From: a virus
DNA length: 22,684 nt
Strand: one strand, 5' to 3'
IMG/VR virus record: IMGVR_UViG_3300047388_000281
Span: 1-22,684 of that record
In this document: in pieces, positions 21,640-22,684 of the stretch
Numbering within the stretch: position 1 is the first letter of the stretch
How the letters are laid out: every line of letters starts with the position of its first letter
The notes under the pieces: generated by a model
What the model was told of the DNA's origin: nothing
What the model saw: only the letters and a program-made list of their open reading frames with translations
Databases searched by the model: none
Translations under genes and position numbers: made by a program

Positions 21640-21660
21640 CTCCGGTGGAAACTCCGGTGG
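21640..21660 (+). repeat. Paired CTCCGGTGG repeat, right arm of the attachment region
   Basis: CTCCGGTGG occurs at 21640-21648 and 21652-21660, 12 bp apart, followed by TTTTTGTCTCA, matching the left pair at 21406-21426 in orientation, spacing and most of the 3' flank. It lies 64 bp from the tRNA fragment and 8 bp before the stop of the 75-residue ORF. Confidence 0.65.
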
Positions 21661-21668
21661 TTTTTGTC

Positions 21669-21896
21669 TCAGACTCCGTCGACCGCGAAGTGTTTGGCGT
21701 CGTACTTTGCATCGATGCGCCGTGCGAACCGCACCAGCGATCTGATCGCCTCAGGTTCGAGCGCGATCCAATGCTCGGCGCCGTCGCGCGGCGTCGACAG
21801 GGTGATGTCGTAGCCGTTGAAGGTGGCGGTGACGCCGTCGCCGAGCCAGCATTCATCGGATGTCGTGCCCTCGGGCCCGTCACTTCGATCTCGCAT
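21669..21896 (-). CDS. 75-residue protein coupled to the integrase gene
   Basis: The ATG at 21896 has GGAG 7 nt upstream and lies 17 nt inside the end of the integrase gene, so the two are co-transcribed; a longer in-frame start within the integrase gene is less likely. The product reads MRDRSDGPEGTTSDECWLG, then VTATFNGYDITLSTPRDGAE, HWIALEPEAIRSLVRFARRI. It looks like a small beta-sheet followed by a helix. No helix-turn-helix is evident, so I do not call it an excisionase, although its place between integrase and attachment site is where such genes often sit. Confidence 0.65.
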   Translation of the reverse strand: MRDRSDGPEGTTSDECWLGDGVTATFNGYDITLSTPRDGAEHWIALEPEAIRSLVRFARRIDAKYDAKHFAVDGV

Positions 21897-22684
21897 TGCG
21901 TGCTCCGGTGACGCGCGCGGACTTGCGCTGCTCGGCCAGCTTATCGATTGCGTCGGCAACGGCCTGCTCGTTCGCGGCGCCGTAAATGTTCAGGGTCGTC
22001 GCGACGTCGGCGTGGTCGAGCATCTTCTGGACGATCGGGAAGCCCTCCGCGGTGCCGATCGCCTTGAGGGCCTTCCTGGCGGTGTCGTGCCGCAGATCGT
22101 GGAAGCGCATCCGGTCGGCGCCGACCAGCAGGCCCGCCTCGGCCCTGATGGCATTCCATACCTTGCGCAAGCCATCCCTGGTGATCGGGTAGCGCCGACC
22201 CTCGACCCGGCCGTCACGGGTGCGCTGCGCCACGTAGGTGAACACCCGGGTGGGATGGTGCCCGCGCAACGGCCACAGGATCTCACGGATGGTGTCATTG
22301 ATCTTGATGGTGCTGATCTTGCCGCCGGCCCGGCCCTTGGTCCGCATCGTGATGGTGCGGGTGTCCCAATTCACGCACGACCATTCGAGCGTCAGGCTCT
22401 CGATCTTGCGCTTCGCGGTGGCGCGGCAGAATTCGAACAGCGGCTCGTAATCCTCGCGCTGGTTTGTGATCGCGACTTCGAGGCGGCTCGTCTCGTCGGG
22501 GCCGAGCTCGCGGGCAGGGCGCTTCGGCTCGTCGAGCCACAGGTCCCGCCACTTCGGTTCGTTCGGAAACCGGACGCTCGGCCGCAGGTAGGTGAACAGC
22601 TTCTTCAACTGCTCGATGGTGTCGTTGACGGTGTAAGCCGAGACCGGGCGCGGCGGTGTCCCGTATGTGTGGCCGAGCCGCCAG
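21880..22684 (-). CDS. int: Tyrosine recombinase / phage integrase (5' end outside window)
   Basis: The frame is open to the right edge (WRLGHTYGTPPRPVSAYTVN just inside it), so the N-terminus is missing; about 267 residues are visible. The catalytic set of a tyrosine recombinase is present: the first Arg in TAKRKIESLTLEW (nine residues before the Trp), a Lys in the TKGRAGGK hairpin, HDLRH, the LDHAD histidine, and the nucleophilic Tyr in TTLNIYG. The enzyme joins phage attP to host attB through a 3' phosphotyrosine intermediate. The attachment core lies about 300 bp downstream of its stop, the usual arrangement for tRNA-targeting integrases. Nothing suggests inactivation. The first Arg sits in an atypical context (usually T-G-x-R). 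Confidence 0.95.
   Translation of the reverse strand, partial: WRLGHTYGTPPRPVSAYTVNDTIEQLKKLFTYLRPSVRFPNEPKWRDLWLDEPKRPARELGPDETSRLEVAITNQREDYEPLFEFCRATAKRKIESLTLEWSCVNWDTRTITMRTKGRAGGKISTIKINDTIREILWPLRGHHPTRVFTYVAQRTRDGRVEGRRYPITRDGLRKVWNAIRAEAGLLVGADRMRFHDLRHDTARKALKAIGTAEGFPIVQKMLDHADVATTLNIYGAANEQAVADAIDKLAEQRKSARVTGARNARSK

Noticed and set aside
21275-21883. Reverse ORF of 202 codons across the attachment region
   Set aside because: It runs through the tRNA fragment and both repeat pairs in a frame different from the convincing 75-residue ORF; the length is due to GC-rich chance openness.

Overview
The window looks like most of the late region plus the integration region of a temperate, long-tailed (siphovirus-type) phage of a high-GC alphaproteobacterium, most likely in the Bradyrhizobium/Rhizobiales range. 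This rests on the high GC of the text, the wording of the tail and integrase proteins, the tRNA-Pro(GGG) sequence used as attachment site, and small genes that I associate with Rhizobiales prophages. No database search was possible, so host assignment is inference.

Layout. Positions 1-6521 (+ strand) hold a head and head-tail module: a portal protein cut by the left edge, a run of presumed virion-surface genes (two collagen-like proteins, two small related beta-rich proteins, an Ala/Gly-rich repeat protein), a head-tail connector, a glycosyltransferase, a head-closure-like protein, a tail terminator-like protein and the tail tube protein. Positions 6533-10909 hold the tail assembly chaperone pair, a reverse-strand secreted HNH nuclease cargo gene, a DUF6441-like protein and the 916-residue tape measure. 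A non-coding spacer (10910-11070) carries a reverse-strand terminator and an unusual five-base tandem array. Positions 11071-18898 hold the tail tip and a host-recognition cassette (tail hub candidate, fibre proteins, a LamG-like lectin, a long spike). Positions 18960-20269 hold a one-TM holin candidate and an endolysin with a double-psi barrel fused to Amidase_3. Nearly all + strand junctions are stop/start overlaps (ATGA, GTGA, TTGA, TGATG), so most of this is probably one translationally coupled polycistron.

From 20283 to the right end everything reads on the - strand: a compact operon of four tiny genes, one of them interrupted by an in-frame TGA, then an attachment region, then a 75-residue ORF and a tyrosine integrase cut by the right edge. 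The attachment region contains the 3' 45 nt of a tRNA-Pro(GGG), through CCA, flanked on both sides by paired CTCCGGTGG direct repeats. Phage genes and arm-type repeats on both sides of one tRNA fragment suggest an attP, meaning the sequence is of circular or unintegrated phage DNA and not an integrated prophage.

The most interesting items are the attP architecture, the 15-unit NNGCC pentamer array, the in-frame TGA gene, the glycosyltransferase set among head-tail joining genes in a phage with collagen-like fibres, the absence of a capsid gene between portal and connector, and several repeat proteins that seem to share a ~20-residue period.
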